Shown here: positions 6,039 to 6,515 of the stretch, piece after piece | How positions within the stretch are numbered: position 1 is the stretch's first letter | Layout of the letters: every line of letters begins with the position of its first letter | Source of the DNA: Scatosoma sp045128055 | GTDB lineage: Bacteria; Bacillota; Clostridia; Christensenellales; Borkfalkiaceae | Assembly (NCBI GenBank): GCA_045128055.1 | Contig: JBGVRC010000158.1 | Coordinates: 1-6,515, forward strand | Reading direction: 5' to 3' | Length of the DNA: 6,515 nucleotides | Notes under the pieces: model-generated | What the model was told of the DNA's origin: nothing | Database searches by the model: none | Seen by the model: the letters and a program-made list of their open reading frames with translations, nothing else | Program-made: the position numbers and the translations under genes

Positions 6039-6515
6039 ATGAAATACGTGGATTTTAAGCAATTTACGGACGCAAACGGCGCTATGCCCATTTATCTTTT
6101 CGAAGGGGAAGAAGGATATTTTCGGAAAAAGGGCGAAGCGCTGTTAAAGGCGAGATTTTTACAAGAGCCTACCTTAGATTACGTTTCCTTTGACGGGAGC
6201 GCTTTAAAAGGCGAGAAAATGAAGGCTTTGTCGGACGCGGCGCGCTGTTTTCCGTTTGTGAGCGAAAAGCGGGTGGTGCGCGTGACGGAGTTTTACCCCA
6301 GCGAAAAGGATTTTGATTTGTATTTAAAGGACTTTTTTGACGATCCGCCCAGGGACGGGATTTTGATGATTGTCAACGCCGCGAAGCCGAAAACGACGGC
6401 AAACCAAGCGGCTTTATCCAAAAAAAGCAACGTTACGCACGTTGATTGCGGGCGCGCGGACGAAGAAACTATCAAAAAGTGGATTTACGTTACCTGCAAG
6501 CGCGCGGGTGTGTAC
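6039..6515 (+). CDS. holA: DNA polymerase III subunit delta (3'-partial)
   Basis: The delta subunit is part of the clamp loader and opens the beta sliding clamp during replication. The frame is open for 159 codons to the last base of the window, about half of the usual 330-350 residues. The N-terminus fits the family: a short lead, then MPIYLFEGEEGYFRKKGEAL (residues 16-35), the usual P-x-Y-L-x-x-G-E-E pattern of domain I. SDAARCFPFVSEKRVVRV matches the clamp-contact region with its aromatic pair, and DGILMIVN and ADEETIKKWI match the later strand and helix. A GGGGGG Shine-Dalgarno (6026-6031) ends seven bases before ATG 6039. An in-frame ATG at 6024 would add only five residues and would swallow that site. 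The position right after comEC is the common Bacillota arrangement and supports the call. The C-terminal domains cannot be checked. Confidence 0.9.
   Translation, partial: MKYVDFKQFTDANGAMPIYLFEGEEGYFRKKGEALLKARFLQEPTLDYVSFDGSALKGEKMKALSDAARCFPFVSEKRVVRVTEFYPSEKDFDLYLKDFFDDPPRDGILMIVNAAKPKTTANQAALSKKSNVTHVDCGRADEETIKKWIYVTCKRAGVY

Noticed and set aside
5660..6091. 143-codon open frame on the - strand across the comEC/holA junction
   Set aside because: It is antisense to the comEC 3' end, a near-consensus promoter and the holA start. The predicted product is a Lys/Pro/Thr-rich low-complexity chain with no recognisable domain.

Overview
The window looks like a bacterial chromosome segment of moderate GC, most likely from Bacillota (Clostridia-like). 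Evidence for this is the infB-rbfA-nrnA order, a comEC-holA pair, G-rich Shine-Dalgarno sites and SigA-type promoters. This is inferred from gene order and protein style; genus cannot be named. All recognised genes lie on the + strand, and no gap between genes exceeds about 100 bases. No tRNA, rRNA, CRISPR array or insertion sequence is visible.

Region 1 (1-2993) is translation and ribosome assembly. It holds most of infB (initiation factor IF-2, 5' end outside the window) and rbfA (30S maturation factor), joined by a 1-base TAATG overlap and closed by a symmetric hairpin. Region 2 (3009-4013) is a DHH/DHHA1 phosphoesterase of the NrnA type (nanoRNA / pAp hydrolase), followed by a textbook intrinsic terminator with a GAAA loop.

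Region 3 (4014-5996) starts with a roughly 60-base intergenic stretch packed with related dyads (TGTNACA-type) that overlap an extended -10 box. A 68-residue XRE-family DNA-binding protein follows, whose ATG has no Shine-Dalgarno and sits where transcription should begin. It is followed 24 bases later by comEC, the DNA-uptake channel gene. This ComEC has the N-terminal DUF4131/OB part and the membrane competence domain but ends before the usual C-terminal metallo-beta-lactamase domain. Region 4 (5987-6515) has a strong SigA-like promoter and the first 159 codons of holA (DNA polymerase III delta subunit, clamp loader), cut by the window end.

Most of the window is conserved housekeeping sequence. 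The most noteworthy part is the probable self-regulated XRE-comEC unit: a small repressor-like gene with a dense operator array, a probable leaderless start, and a DNA-uptake channel gene directly downstream. I saw no clear sign of a wholly new system.
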